This document shows, piece by piece, positions 17,627-26,092 of a stretch of 64,000 bases of DNA (the stretch's first letter is position 1; each line of letters opens with the position of its first letter). The stretch is from NCBI RefSeq assembly GCF_002917105.1, contig NZ_PQFZ01000021.1, positions 31,589 through 95,588 of the forward strand, given 5' to 3'. This stretch comes from Allobosea psychrotolerans (GTDB taxonomy: Bacteria > Pseudomonadota > Alphaproteobacteria > Rhizobiales > Beijerinckiaceae). The position numbers and the translations under genes are program-made. A model generated the notes under the pieces. That model did not search any database. It was given only the letters and a program-made list of their open reading frames with translations, and had not been told where the DNA came from.

Positions 17627-18334
17627 ATGAACGAGCAGGCGATCCATACGATTTTGACCTCCGTCCTGCGGGGTGGGCGGCTGCCGGGCGGGGTCAAGCT
17701 CGGCGAGCATCGGCTGGCGGAGATCTTCGGCGTGAGCCGGGAGCGCATCCGCAAGGTGCTGCACCGGCTTGGGCATGAGCGACTGCTCGACATCGTCCGG
17801 AACCGGGGCGCGTTCACCGTCGAGCCGGACCTGCGCGAAAGCCATATGGTCTACGAGGCGCGCCGAATCCTGGAGAGCGGCATGGCCGCCCATCTCGCCG
17901 ACAACCTCACCGATGCGCAGATCGCGCGCCTGCGCGAGCATGTCGACGCCGAAGCGAAGGCGCTGCGGCTGGGCGACCAGGCGACATGGCAACGGCTCTC
18001 GGCCGAATTCCACTTCCTGCTGGCGGAGATGACGGGCAACCCGCTTGTTCAGCGCCAGGCGCAGGAGCTGATCAGCCGCACGCTGATGCTGGTCAAGCGC
18101 TACGAGACGACAGCGGGCTCGGCCTGCGGTTGCGAGGAGCATCGCGCAATTTTCCGGGCTCTGGCGGCGCAGGAGCGGGGCAAGGCGGTGAAGGCGATGA
18201 CGGCGCATCTCTCGCTCGTCGAGACGCGCCTGCGGCCGACAATCTGCGAGGAGATCGGCCCCTCCCTCGAAGAGGTGCTCGCAGATGAGATCGCTGTCTT
18301 TGCGACCTCGCAGGAGTTTGCCGCCGCGTCGTGA
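17627..18334 (+). CDS. GntR-family regulator, FadR/FCD subfamily
   Basis: A 235-residue regulator. The N-terminal winged helix (LGEHRLAEIFGVSRERIRKVLHRLG) is followed by an all-helical FCD effector domain; likely ligand residues are D.., H (EFHFLL), H (EEHRAIF) and H (TAHLSLVE), which bind a metal and a carboxylate ligand in this subfamily. It diverges from the polyamine-type ABC operon, which it most likely represses, using the palindromes in the gap. Confidence 0.92.
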   Translation: MNEQAIHTILTSVLRGGRLPGGVKLGEHRLAEIFGVSRERIRKVLHRLGHERLLDIVRNRGAFTVEPDLRESHMVYEARRILESGMAAHLADNLTDAQIARLREHVDAEAKALRLGDQATWQRLSAEFHFLLAEMTGNPLVQRQAQELISRTLMLVKRYETTAGSACGCEEHRAIFRALAAQERGKAVKAMTAHLSLVETRLRPTICEEIGPSLEEVLADEIAVFATSQEFAAAS

Positions 18335-18643
18335 CGTCAATCCGTATCGCAGCCTGTGCTGCTAAACTGGAATCGTCCAGCTTTGGAGGGGCCGGGAAAC
18401 CGGAGGCGGGTCAACGCGTGCGAAGAGATGTCTGGATTCGAGCAAACGGAAGCGATTCGGGCAAATCTTCGAGCGCCCGGCGCCCGTATTGATACACACA
18501 GTTCCGGATTGTCAGGTAATCGGAACGCTCATGTCATCGTCGGTCGCATCATCCACGATGTTAGGCATGCGTTCGAGGCGCAAGGCAGCTCGAAGGCCTG
18601 CTGACGTTGAAAACCGTGGATTGGATTGGTCAAAAGGTGGAAA
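18335..18643. other. Gene-free stretch next to tRNA-Arg
   Basis: I see no convincing gene, promoter or repeat here. It separates the GntR gene from the 3' end of the tRNA-Arg gene and is probably ordinary chromosomal flank. Confidence 0.5.
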
Positions 18644-18720
18644 TGGCGCGCCCGACACGATTCGAACGTGTGACCTTTGCCTTCGGAGGGCAACGCTCTA
18701 TCCAGCTGAGCTACGGGCGC
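18644..18720 (-). tRNA. tRNA-Arg (anticodon CCG)
   Basis: A complete 77-base tRNA with encoded CCA. Reading the minus strand from 18720: acceptor GCGCCCG pairs with CGGGCGC, the D arm reads GCTCAGCTGGATAGAGC, the anticodon arm is TTGCC-CTCCGAA-GGCAA with anticodon CCG (plus-strand bases 18684-18686), and the T arm contains GGTTCGAATCC-like GTTCGAATC. Partial copies of its 5' half and upstream DNA occur at 23281, 31455 and, in decayed form, 48661, which suggests use as an integration site. Confidence 0.95.
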
Positions 18721-18788
18721 AATCCGTGGAAGGTGGATAGCTGATTGGCGGGCGCTCGGCAACGAGGGATTTTGCGAGAGAGCGAGGG
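18681..18788. repeat. tRNA-Arg 5' half and upstream DNA, reference copy of an att-like repeat
   Basis: This segment, from the anticodon loop of tRNA-Arg through its 5' end and about 68 bases upstream, is repeated with high identity at 31455-31563. Shorter copies lie at 23281-23306 and 37345-37386. Similarity in each tRNA-containing copy begins at the anticodon loop, as expected for recombination inside a tRNA gene. Confidence 0.75.
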
Positions 18789-18875
18789 ACCGACGGGCCA
18801 AGGTCGCGCGTTCGAAACGCGTCGGATGTGGCGGGTGTGTGGCTGGGCTCTGATTGATCGACGAGCATGCGACGC

Positions 18876-21800
18876 CTATCGCCTGATCGCCTTCATTGCC
18901 TCGGTGATAGCGACGGTCTCGACCGAGACGCGCGTCACGCGCCCGAGCAGGTCGACGACTTTTTCCTTATAGTCGGCGAAGCGATATGTGTTGAACTTCT
19001 CGCGGATGGTCGGGTCCTTCGGCGTCTTCTCCTTGTGCTGGTCAAGCACCCAGTCGAGGCCGGAGCGGTTGCCGAGTTTGTAGCTCCAGGCTTCGGGCGG
19101 AACGCCGGAAAGCTGAGTCTCGCTGTCGAGGACGATAATGCCGTTGTCGCGATCGGGCTTGAGGATCGGCTTCGGCGTCACGCCGGCGGCGCGCGCCTTC
19201 TCATCGGGCGTGTCGAGCCGCAGCAGGGGCCAGGGCTCGACGCTTTCATAGCCGATATGGAGGGTCATCAGCGTCTTACCCCAGCCGGCCCAGCGCCAGA
19301 AATCGGGATAGAACGGGATGCGCGGAAACTCGCGCTTGAGGTTCTGCGCATAGGTCTCGCGATAGATCGGGTCGTGCAGCACGCCATAGACGTAGTGGAA
19401 GATGTCGTCTTTGGTCAGCATGCGGTCGTCGGGCTTCTTACCGAAGTTGTTCTGGAACTGGGAGAGGCCCCAATCTGTAATATTGTCGCTTCTCTGGCCA
19501 TCGGAGGTGTAGCGATAGCGAAACAAGCATTGAGTTCCACCGTTTCCATTCTTCAGGAATCCGTAATCGACAATACCTGTAGCGGCAAGGGTTGAAAGTT
19601 TGTTGCTCGATGAAACGCACAAAAAAGATATCGTTTTGTTTTCGTGGCCGATAAATCCCGCAAAGCTTCCGACTTCATCGACGATGAACCGAGAAAATGC
19701 GATCTGTTTTTTTACGAATGGGCGAAAATCGCCAATCTCAACAGAATTTCGTAAATTAATATTGTTGCTGTCAATTTTTCTTTTTATGTTTCTCGAAAGC
19801 TTGACAATAGAATTATCGTATTTGTCGCCATTCTTGATATTTACAATAGATAAATTGAATTTATCCAGTTTGAATTCAAGTTTTTGTGCATTGAAATCAT
19901 AAACCCATTCGTCGCGACCCGTCATAATGCCAGTCGAATATTCGTCGAATATCGCTCTCTTTTGAGATTTACTGATCGAATTTTTCGTTCTCTTATCTGC
20001 GATCGGAACTAAATCGGGCCAGTCGTTATGCGTCAGGTTAAGCCAGTTGTGCTTGCTGTCCGGCGTGATCTGGTCATACGTCAATGCGACTGCCTTCTGG
20101 CTGCCTAGCCAAGCCAGCTTGTCTTCCGATGTCTCCAGTTCCGGGCGGCGTGCATAGTGGATGCGGCAGCCTTTATGTTTCCGGTTCTTAACGAGGAATG
20201 CGATAGCGATTCCCGTCTGAATGCCGAAGACGTTATGCTTTGTTCCAGATAATTTTGGGTTGGATCTGACGTCGCCGCCAAGATCTATTACGAATATCTC
20301 GCTGAATTCGTTTGCCACAACGCTGCGAAAGCCGTCGTATGTTCGGCTTTCAATAAAAGATCGATTGGTAACAAAGGCCAAAACGCCGTCATCATGAAGC
20401 CTATCAGATGCCCACCGATAGAAGCGAGCATACATATCATACAACGCCGTCTTCTGAGCTGCCGATTTTTTAACGTAAGTGGATCGAATGCGCTGATCGA
20501 TTCGCAAATAGGTCCGATTTTTATTATCGTCATTTTCGCTTTGTTGACTGGCATTATACGGAGGATTGCCGATAATTACAGAAATCTTGCGCCGGTTCTG
20601 GCGCTTGATGCGCTCGACGTTTTCCGCCGACATCGCGCCGAACAGATCGTGCTGATGGCCGGAGCGGATACCGAGCCCTTCGACATTGTCGAGCGTATCG
20701 ACGAAGCACAGGCTCGGGAACTCTGCGAACTGGCCGGTAATCGCGGCATAGGTCGCCTCGATGTTCAGATTGGCGACATAATAAGGCAGGATCGCCACCT
20801 CGTTGGCGTGCAGCTCCTCTTTGTATTTATGGGTGAGCTTCTGCGGCTGGCCGCGAAAATGCTCCAGCAATTCGCAGATGAAGGTGCCGGTGCCGGTGGC
20901 TGGATCGAGAATTTCGACGTCACGGTCGATCAGCGCCTTGCCGAAATGCTTTTGGCAGAGCCAGTCGGCACCCTCGATCATGAAGCGCACAATCTCGTTT
21001 GGCGTATAGACCACGCCGAGCCGGTCGGCCGCCTTGGGGTTATAGACCTTGTAGAAATTCTCGTAGATCACCTTCAGGAAGGTCTGCTTCTGGGCATGGC
21101 TGGTGATTTGCGCCGCATTGGCGCGGATCGCAGCATAATAGGGCTCCAGCGCCTTGAGCGTGTCCCTCTTTGTCGCGCCGAAGAAGAACTTGGCTTCCAG
21201 CCCGTAGAGCGCCTTTGCGATGTTGTTCTCGCGGTGGAAATCGCTGTCGTTGAAGACGTTGGCAAAAATCTCCTCGGTCAGGATGTGCTGGATCAGCATC
21301 TCCCTGACATCGGCTTCCGAGACCACTGGATTGATGGTCTGCTTCGCCTGAGCGAGGAAAGTGTTCGCTGCCTCCAGAAACGCGGCATTGCTGGCATAGG
21401 CGGCATCGATTTTGGCCCGCAGTGCCTCCAGAACCGCCGGCAAATCGGCCCGGAACTGCGCCACAGCCTTGCGGAACTCGCGGATTTCCTGCCGCTCATA
21501 GGAGAAGAATAGCGAGACCAGCTTGCCGAGCTGCGCTACGTCCGTCATCGAGCAGCGTAGCACCTCCTGCCGGTTCTGGATCAGCACCGCCGTGTCGGAG
21601 TTCTCGAAGATGATGTTGTCCTGCGGATAGCCCTTGGCGAGCTTCTTGCGGATTTCCTCGTCGAGGTCGTCGCCAGTGTCTTTCGCCTCCCAATAACCGA
21701 GCGGCACGCGCAGATCATGCAGGATCGCGCCATCCGGTACGATGCGATTTTTCTGTGGAGATTCAAACGCAAGTTCAGCGACGAAATGTAGGTGGTTCTG

Positions 21801-21923
21801 CTTCGACCACGCTTTCAGCAAGTCTTTGAAAGCTTCCCGAATGTTATTTTCCGTGACTGACCCGGAAAACTTCCTGACGCGGTCGAGGTCGTTGAGATAG
21901 GCTTGGATCAGGATCTGGCTCAT
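18876..21923 (-). CDS. Type ISP-like restriction-modification protein (nuclease fold plus N6-adenine methyltransferase), no helicase
   Basis: A 1015-residue single-chain enzyme. The N-terminus has a PD-(D/E)xK nuclease pattern: D64 in VPDGAI and E79-A-K81 in YWEAKD. A helical coupler follows to about residue 300. The methyltransferase starts with VVYTPNEIVRFM, motif I DPATGTGTF (340-348) and catalytic motif IV NPPY (453-456), specific for N6-adenine. The C-terminal third resembles the Type_ISP_C specificity domain (HYVYGVLHDPIYRETY). The SNF2/RecA helicase found in true type ISP enzymes is absent. DNA at about 19550-20600 is much more AT-rich than both flanks, covering the motif IV to target-recognition part, a sign of domain exchange. 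It is divergent from an HrgA-like gene and begins 155 bases from tRNA-Arg. Confidence 0.88.
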   Translation of the reverse strand: MSQILIQAYLNDLDRVRKFSGSVTENNIREAFKDLLKAWSKQNHLHFVAELAFESPQKNRIVPDGAILHDLRVPLGYWEAKDTGDDLDEEIRKKLAKGYPQDNIIFENSDTAVLIQNRQEVLRCSMTDVAQLGKLVSLFFSYERQEIREFRKAVAQFRADLPAVLEALRAKIDAAYASNAAFLEAANTFLAQAKQTINPVVSEADVREMLIQHILTEEIFANVFNDSDFHRENNIAKALYGLEAKFFFGATKRDTLKALEPYYAAIRANAAQITSHAQKQTFLKVIYENFYKVYNPKAADRLGVVYTPNEIVRFMIEGADWLCQKHFGKALIDRDVEILDPATGTGTFICELLEHFRGQPQKLTHKYKEELHANEVAILPYYVANLNIEATYAAITGQFAEFPSLCFVDTLDNVEGLGIRSGHQHDLFGAMSAENVERIKRQNRRKISVIIGNPPYNASQQSENDDNKNRTYLRIDQRIRSTYVKKSAAQKTALYDMYARFYRWASDRLHDDGVLAFVTNRSFIESRTYDGFRSVVANEFSEIFVIDLGGDVRSNPKLSGTKHNVFGIQTGIAIAFLVKNRKHKGCRIHYARRPELETSEDKLAWLGSQKAVALTYDQITPDSKHNWLNLTHNDWPDLVPIADKRTKNSISKSQKRAIFDEYSTGIMTGRDEWVYDFNAQKLEFKLDKFNLSIVNIKNGDKYDNSIVKLSRNIKRKIDSNNINLRNSVEIGDFRPFVKKQIAFSRFIVDEVGSFAGFIGHENKTISFLCVSSSNKLSTLAATGIVDYGFLKNGNGGTQCLFRYRYTSDGQRSDNITDWGLSQFQNNFGKKPDDRMLTKDDIFHYVYGVLHDPIYRETYAQNLKREFPRIPFYPDFWRWAGWGKTLMTLHIGYESVEPWPLLRLDTPDEKARAAGVTPKPILKPDRDNGIIVLDSETQLSGVPPEAWSYKLGNRSGLDWVLDQHKEKTPKDPTIREKFNTYRFADYKEKVVDLLGRVTRVSVETVAITEAMKAIRR

Positions 21924-22130
21924 GCGCTACCGTTCGCAAGAGCGCGCGCGCGATGCAATAGGTCACTTGAACCTACGCCCCCAAGCATCCCCCTGCAGAG
22001 GGTCTGGTTCACCACTTCGGCAAAAAATCTCGGCGGCACCCCACAGGCGCCTCATCTGGGACGGGTGCTGGGTTTGGAGGCTTTGGCCCACCGATCCTCT
22101 GATATCATTGACCAGCGACAGGCGCACGTT

Positions 22131-22158
22131 AGGTTGCAACGGCAACCCGAGGCAACCT
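22131..22158. promoter_or_regulatory. Inverted repeat just upstream of the HrgA-like start codon
   Basis: AGGTTGC (22131-22137) and GCAACCT (22152-22158) form a perfect 7-base dyad with a 14-base spacer ending six bases before the ATG at 22165. As RNA it would form a hairpin over the binding-site region; as DNA it could be an operator. No other ribosome binding site is visible there. Confidence 0.4.
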
Positions 22159-22164
22159 CCCGAT

Positions 22165-23130
22165 ATGTCGTCCCCGTCTCTTCAGCTGTCAAAAACCGTT
22201 CCGGAATTGCTCAAGGAGCGTCCGGAGCAGCGCCTCAAGGCACGCGAGATCGCCGTATTGATCTTAGAGAGGTATCCTGAGGCCTGCGCGGCGAAGAAAG
22301 CGAAGAGTCCGACCCTCGAAACGGATGCGGACCTCATCCAGCAGATCGTCGCCGAAATCGGCTCGCAGCGGAAGATAATCCAGGATCGATTTCCCCAAGT
22401 CCGTGTAACGGAGAGCCGCCCGCGTCAATTCTATTGGTCGGAGAAGAGCCTCGAGCTCGAGGTCATCGATGCCGAGCAGGCTCCGTCATTGACCCAGATT
22501 CCGAGGGCGCAATCCCCCAGCCTTGAAGTTGTGGATTCCGGGCTATCTGAGCACGAGCTCTATCCCTTGCTCGGAGAATATTTCGCGGCGGAGTTCTCTG
22601 TTGATGCCATGCGCATCGATGAGCGCCGTTCATCGAACAAGCGTGGGGTCAACGGCAATCGGTGGCTCTATCCCGATGTGGTCGGCATCGAGGATCTGAC
22701 CCAGGGCTGGCACGATGAACTCAAGCAATGCGTCAGCCAGACAGGAGACTCGCGGGCGAGGCTCTGGTCGGCTGAGGTCAAGCGCCTGCTAAACCGTTCG
22801 AATGTGCGCGAGGCTTATTTCCAAGCGGTTTCAAACTCGACCTGGTCGAATATCGCCTACCTCGTAACCGCCGAGGTCGAAGGCGTGGATACGATGCAGG
22901 AGCTACGCATGCTTTATGCGCTGCACGGTGTCGGCGTCATCCGGCTGGACTGCGATAATCCGTCAGAGAGCCAGGTTTTGATCCCCGCGCGAGAGCGCGC
23001 GGCCGTCGACTGGACGACTTGCAATCGCCTTGTCGAGGAGAACCCGGACTTCAGGCAGTTCATAAAGCGCGTTCGCCACTTCTATCAGACCGGCGATCGT
23101 CAGCAGGGCTGGGCGCTCCGAAGGCCATAG
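22165..23130 (+). CDS. HrgA-like protein: N-terminal winged helix, C-terminal restriction-endonuclease-like fold
   Basis: A 321-residue protein, start ATG at 22165 chosen over a longer frame whose upstream part looks non-coding. Residues 8-95 form a helical domain of HARE-HTH/COG2958 type (LLKERPEQRLKAREIAVLIL). From about 128 there is a PD-(D/E)xK-like core: YPDVVG with D171, then AEVKRLLN with E204 and K206. The closest family I recognise is HrgA, found beside or in place of restriction genes in Helicobacter. Divergence from the methyltransferase suggests a shared function. Whether it cuts DNA is unknown. Confidence 0.7.
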   Translation: MSSPSLQLSKTVPELLKERPEQRLKAREIAVLILERYPEACAAKKAKSPTLETDADLIQQIVAEIGSQRKIIQDRFPQVRVTESRPRQFYWSEKSLELEVIDAEQAPSLTQIPRAQSPSLEVVDSGLSEHELYPLLGEYFAAEFSVDAMRIDERRSSNKRGVNGNRWLYPDVVGIEDLTQGWHDELKQCVSQTGDSRARLWSAEVKRLLNRSNVREAYFQAVSNSTWSNIAYLVTAEVEGVDTMQELRMLYALHGVGVIRLDCDNPSESQVLIPARERAAVDWTTCNRLVEENPDFRQFIKRVRHFYQTGDRQQGWALRRP

Positions 23131-23280
23131 CGGCGCCGCATGCGCTTACTGGGGCAGTCGCCTCGTCGAGCGCGGCGCGGTTGTACCGATCACAGACCGG
23201 ACCGTCGGCGAATATCGGGTAAGTCATATAAATAATTGAAAATATTTGATAATTTCGAAATCAAAGAGGCGCGCAGCCTG

Positions 23281-23306
23281 CTTCGCAGGGCAACGCTCTA
23301 TCCAGC
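23281..23306. repeat. Short tRNA-Arg-like copy (att-like)
   Basis: Twenty-five of 26 bases match tRNA-Arg bases 18681-18706 (anticodon loop to D arm). The copy stops there and has no complete tRNA around it. It lies just after an AT-rich 45-base stretch, between the HrgA-like and PilZ genes, and may mark an internal junction where two elements inserted in tandem. Confidence 0.6.
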
Positions 23307-23317
23307 GCAGGCATTCT

Positions 23318-23917
23318 CTAGAGGACAATGTCCCTGTGCCATTCGTCGGCCGATATTGGCCGGGCAAAGGCGACGGCATAGCCCCCGTTCATGACCCGAG
23401 TCACACGAGCGGATCTGCTACCGACCTTGAAGCTGATGTCGGGCGGTATGGTGAGTTGCGTCGCAAATGCGACCCCCTCCATTGAAGCATCCAGGATTCG
23501 CGCTGGGGCCGAGCGACCATCGGGAAGGGTCACCACGCTGAACGCATGGGTCAGGGAGATCCGCTCATGCTTACGATTGTCGGGCAAGCCCAGGTCGTCG
23601 CGGTTGCCCAGCCACGTCAGAGTCGACGCCGTCTTCTCGAGTTTGCGCATCGTCGATTTGACGCTGATTGCGAACCGGTCGCGGAGGATGCGCGTTACGG
23701 TCCCCTCGATACGGCCAAGCTCGGAAAAATAGCCGACGATACGTTGGCCCTTGTAGGGGGCGACCGCAGACTTGATCATGAGGCCGCCGGGCGAGGCGTT
23801 CACTGTCTCGCAACCATGCTCCGAGTGGTCGGGGAGCATAAGACGTCCCGGAACTGCGACCTGCAGCCTGTAGTGACGCCGTCGATCCAAGTCAGATCCG
23901 TTTTGGGCTGCGAACAT
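23318..23917 (-). CDS. Tandem PilZ-domain protein
   Basis: A 199-residue protein with two PilZ domains, the c-di-GMP-binding module. Domain one has RRRHYR near the start and NASPGG; domain two has RKHERISL and DASMEG, i.e. the RxxxR and (D/N)xSxxG motifs in both. No other domain is present. The ATG at 23917 is used; a GTG at 23941 would add eight residues, and neither has a good binding site. It probably links c-di-GMP to motility or surface traits through a partner protein. It lies between the restriction-like pair and an exonuclease gene in the putative island. Confidence 0.82.
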   Translation of the reverse strand: MFAAQNGSDLDRRRHYRLQVAVPGRLMLPDHSEHGCETVNASPGGLMIKSAVAPYKGQRIVGYFSELGRIEGTVTRILRDRFAISVKSTMRKLEKTASTLTWLGNRDDLGLPDNRKHERISLTHAFSVVTLPDGRSAPARILDASMEGVAFATQLTIPPDISFKVGSRSARVTRVMNGGYAVAFARPISADEWHRDIVL

Positions 23918-24111
23918 GACCGGACAGTAGCATGCGAGCACTTACGATCGGGTAAAGTCACTCCCTCAATAAGCGACGGAGTTTCTGAACCGCATCAGGT
24001 GTCCCGGAGGCCGCTTCGTTTGAGACACGCCGCCTTCGTCCTGCTCGGCAAGATCCGGATGGTGTGGCGAGCCAAAACCAACGATCGTCCCGCAGCAGGC
24101 GGTCATCTGGG

Positions 24112-24804
24112 CTAGTGCACCGAGCTGGCGCTCTGCGTAACACTCCCGGCCGATCCGGAATTGCGCTGCGACGCAGAGTCCGGACTGCCTAACGCCGCCA
24201 GCCAGTCATAGGCTCCCGCAATCCGAACACGCTGCAGTCGGTGCAGCATGTCGTGATCGAAATGCTCGGGGCGACAGCGAGAGCGCGCGTCGGCGCAAAT
24301 GCGATCGAACAGCTGCGTGGTCACAAACGTATCCGCACTGGCTCTATGCAGGCGTCCGGAAGGCACAATGCCCATTTCGCCGACAAGGCTGCCCAGTCGA
24401 TAACTTGCCCGGCCTGGAAATAGGCGTCGAGCCAGGAGGAGCGTGCAAAGAGTGCGAACGCGTTGCCCTTCAAGGAAATCATTCGCCTCGTGCTCGTAAA
24501 ATTTTCGATCGAACCCTGCATTATGGCAAACGATCGGCGATGATCCGATGAAAGACGTCAGCTGACGCATGGCTGCGGCCGTGGTCGGCGCGCCCTCCAG
24601 CATCGCAGTGGTTATACCGGTGATCTGCGTGATCTCGGCCGGCACGCGAACGCCCGGGTCGACGAAGGTCAGGAATTCTTGGCCGACCCGACCATCCACC
24701 ACTTCGCGAGCCGACACCTCGATCACGCGTGCGCCCATGGCCGGGCTGAGTCCGGTCGTCTCGAAGTCGAGCACGACAAAGCGTCCGCTAGGAATGCTGT
24801 TCAA
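24112..24804 (-). CDS. DnaQ-like 3'-5' exonuclease (DEDDh)
   Basis: A 230-residue exonuclease of the DnaQ/epsilon fold. Exo I is VVLDFETTG with D13 and E15, Exo II is HNAGFD with D99, and Exo III is HRASADT with H153 and D158, making a DEDDh enzyme with two-metal catalysis. The last 40 residues are low-complexity. It is shorter than Pol III epsilon plus its polymerase tail, so it is likely a stand-alone repair or turnover exonuclease. Confidence 0.88.
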   Translation of the reverse strand: MNSIPSGRFVVLDFETTGLSPAMGARVIEVSAREVVDGRVGQEFLTFVDPGVRVPAEITQITGITTAMLEGAPTTAAAMRQLTSFIGSSPIVCHNAGFDRKFYEHEANDFLEGQRVRTLCTLLLARRLFPGRASYRLGSLVGEMGIVPSGRLHRASADTFVTTQLFDRICADARSRCRPEHFDHDMLHRLQRVRIAGAYDWLAALGSPDSASQRNSGSAGSVTQSASSVH

Positions 24805-25140
24805 GGTCGGGCTCTCCGCGCCTGCTTCATCGATTCGAAAGCAAGGATATCATCCAGCGATGATGGGGCCGCGCCGAAATTTTTTCGGCTATTCGAGCCG
24901 ATGGTCAGCTGAATGTGGCGCGGTCGTGCCGAACCGAAACGTGGTCGTATCTCACCCGAGAATTCGCGGCGCAAGCTGCTGTCGATGCAGGGTGATTTTG
25001 GTAGTGCCTCGGGCGCGAACCCAGCTTCGGAGGGACCTGCTCCCTCGGCAGACTGACTTTAGCAGGCAGTATTCTCCAGGGGGGGCGAGGCGCAGCTTCA
25101 GTGTCGCGTCGTGTAGAGCTCGATGAGATTTCAACGAGAA
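24805..25140. other. Gene-free stretch
   Basis: No convincing open frame or RNA gene. It separates the exonuclease gene from the serine hydrolase gene and carries the promoter region of the former. Confidence 0.5.
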
Positions 25141-26058
25141 TCAAAGCGTTAGGATCTCTTTCGCAGCGATGGATCCTAGCTGCGGCAGAAACCCGTCATC
25201 CTCAGCGATCGCCTCGCCTTGTGAAAACACTGTCAGGATGAACTCGACGCCATTTGGCAGAACGGCCCGAAGCGCGTCATGACGTCGAAAATCCGCGCGC
25301 GCGTCACCGAGCCAGCGAGTGCGCCCAGCTTTCGACCAGATCTGCGTTCCTTCAGGCGTGCCGCCGGCCAAATAGCCCGTGACCTGATAGGCTCCCCGCT
25401 GACGGAAGGGGCTCGCTAGATCGCGGGCGAGTAGATTCTGGACCTTCACTCGTCTCGCCTCGGTCAGCACCGAGCCATGGAAGATCGCGTGCATCAAGCT
25501 GGCCATCGCCATCGGCGTGAGGGCGTTGTGGCCGGCGGGCGAGCGGTCGAGACCGATCTTTTCCCGGCCATAGCGCAGGTCGTCCATCAGCTTCTGATTG
25601 AGATTGATCCCGGCCAGCCCCGGCGAGCCGAGCTGCACGAAGAAGCGATTGACGACCTGACGTCGATCCATCCACGCTGCCATCTCCGATTCAGAAAGTA
25701 GCGTATCCCCGGTCGTTCCAGACAGCAGGTCGATGACGTAATTGGTCGCGGAATTCGAGGACCAGAGAATCATGTCGCGCATGGCGCGATCCAGCTCCTC
25801 GTGCTCGGTGAGATGCCCCGCTTCCAGCGCGGCCTGCGCTGCGACGAGGAAGAAGACCTTGACCAGCGAACAAGGGTAGCTGAGCCAGTCGGGCCGAAGC
25901 GCAGCGCCCTTGGGCCGCCCGCCATCCGGCGCGGGCTGAAGCAGCACGAAGCCGAACTGCTCGGTCGGAACACTACGTTCGCGGAAGATGGCCTGCGCCT
26001 TCGCCGTCAGCAGCGTGCCGATGCGCTGCAGGTTTTCGTCGGTGTCGAAAAGGCTCAT
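25141..26058 (-). CDS. Class A beta-lactamase-like serine hydrolase without signal peptide
   Basis: A 305-residue member of the beta-lactamase/transpeptidase-like superfamily. The nucleophile motif is SLVK (S64, K67), the second motif SNSATN (S101), and the third is KAG in IWSKAGRTRW. The start MSLFDTDENLQRIG has no export signal, so the enzyme should stay in the cytoplasm, unlike true beta-lactamases. It is the last gene of a dipeptide-type transport cluster, 34 bases behind the permease, suggesting it cleaves an imported peptide or amide. No evidence for antibiotic resistance. Confidence 0.8.
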   Translation of the reverse strand: MSLFDTDENLQRIGTLLTAKAQAIFRERSVPTEQFGFVLLQPAPDGGRPKGAALRPDWLSYPCSLVKVFFLVAAQAALEAGHLTEHEELDRAMRDMILWSSNSATNYVIDLLSGTTGDTLLSESEMAAWMDRRQVVNRFFVQLGSPGLAGINLNQKLMDDLRYGREKIGLDRSPAGHNALTPMAMASLMHAIFHGSVLTEARRVKVQNLLARDLASPFRQRGAYQVTGYLAGGTPEGTQIWSKAGRTRWLGDARADFRRHDALRAVLPNGVEFILTVFSQGEAIAEDDGFLPQLGSIAAKEILTL

Positions 26059-26092
26059 GGCGCACCTGTCGCAGGCTGGTCGGAAAAGGAGA

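Noticed and set aside
25141..26058. Beta-lactamase resistance gene
   Set aside because: The motifs fit the superfamily, but the protein lacks an export signal and sits in a peptide transport cluster, so a resistance call is not supported.
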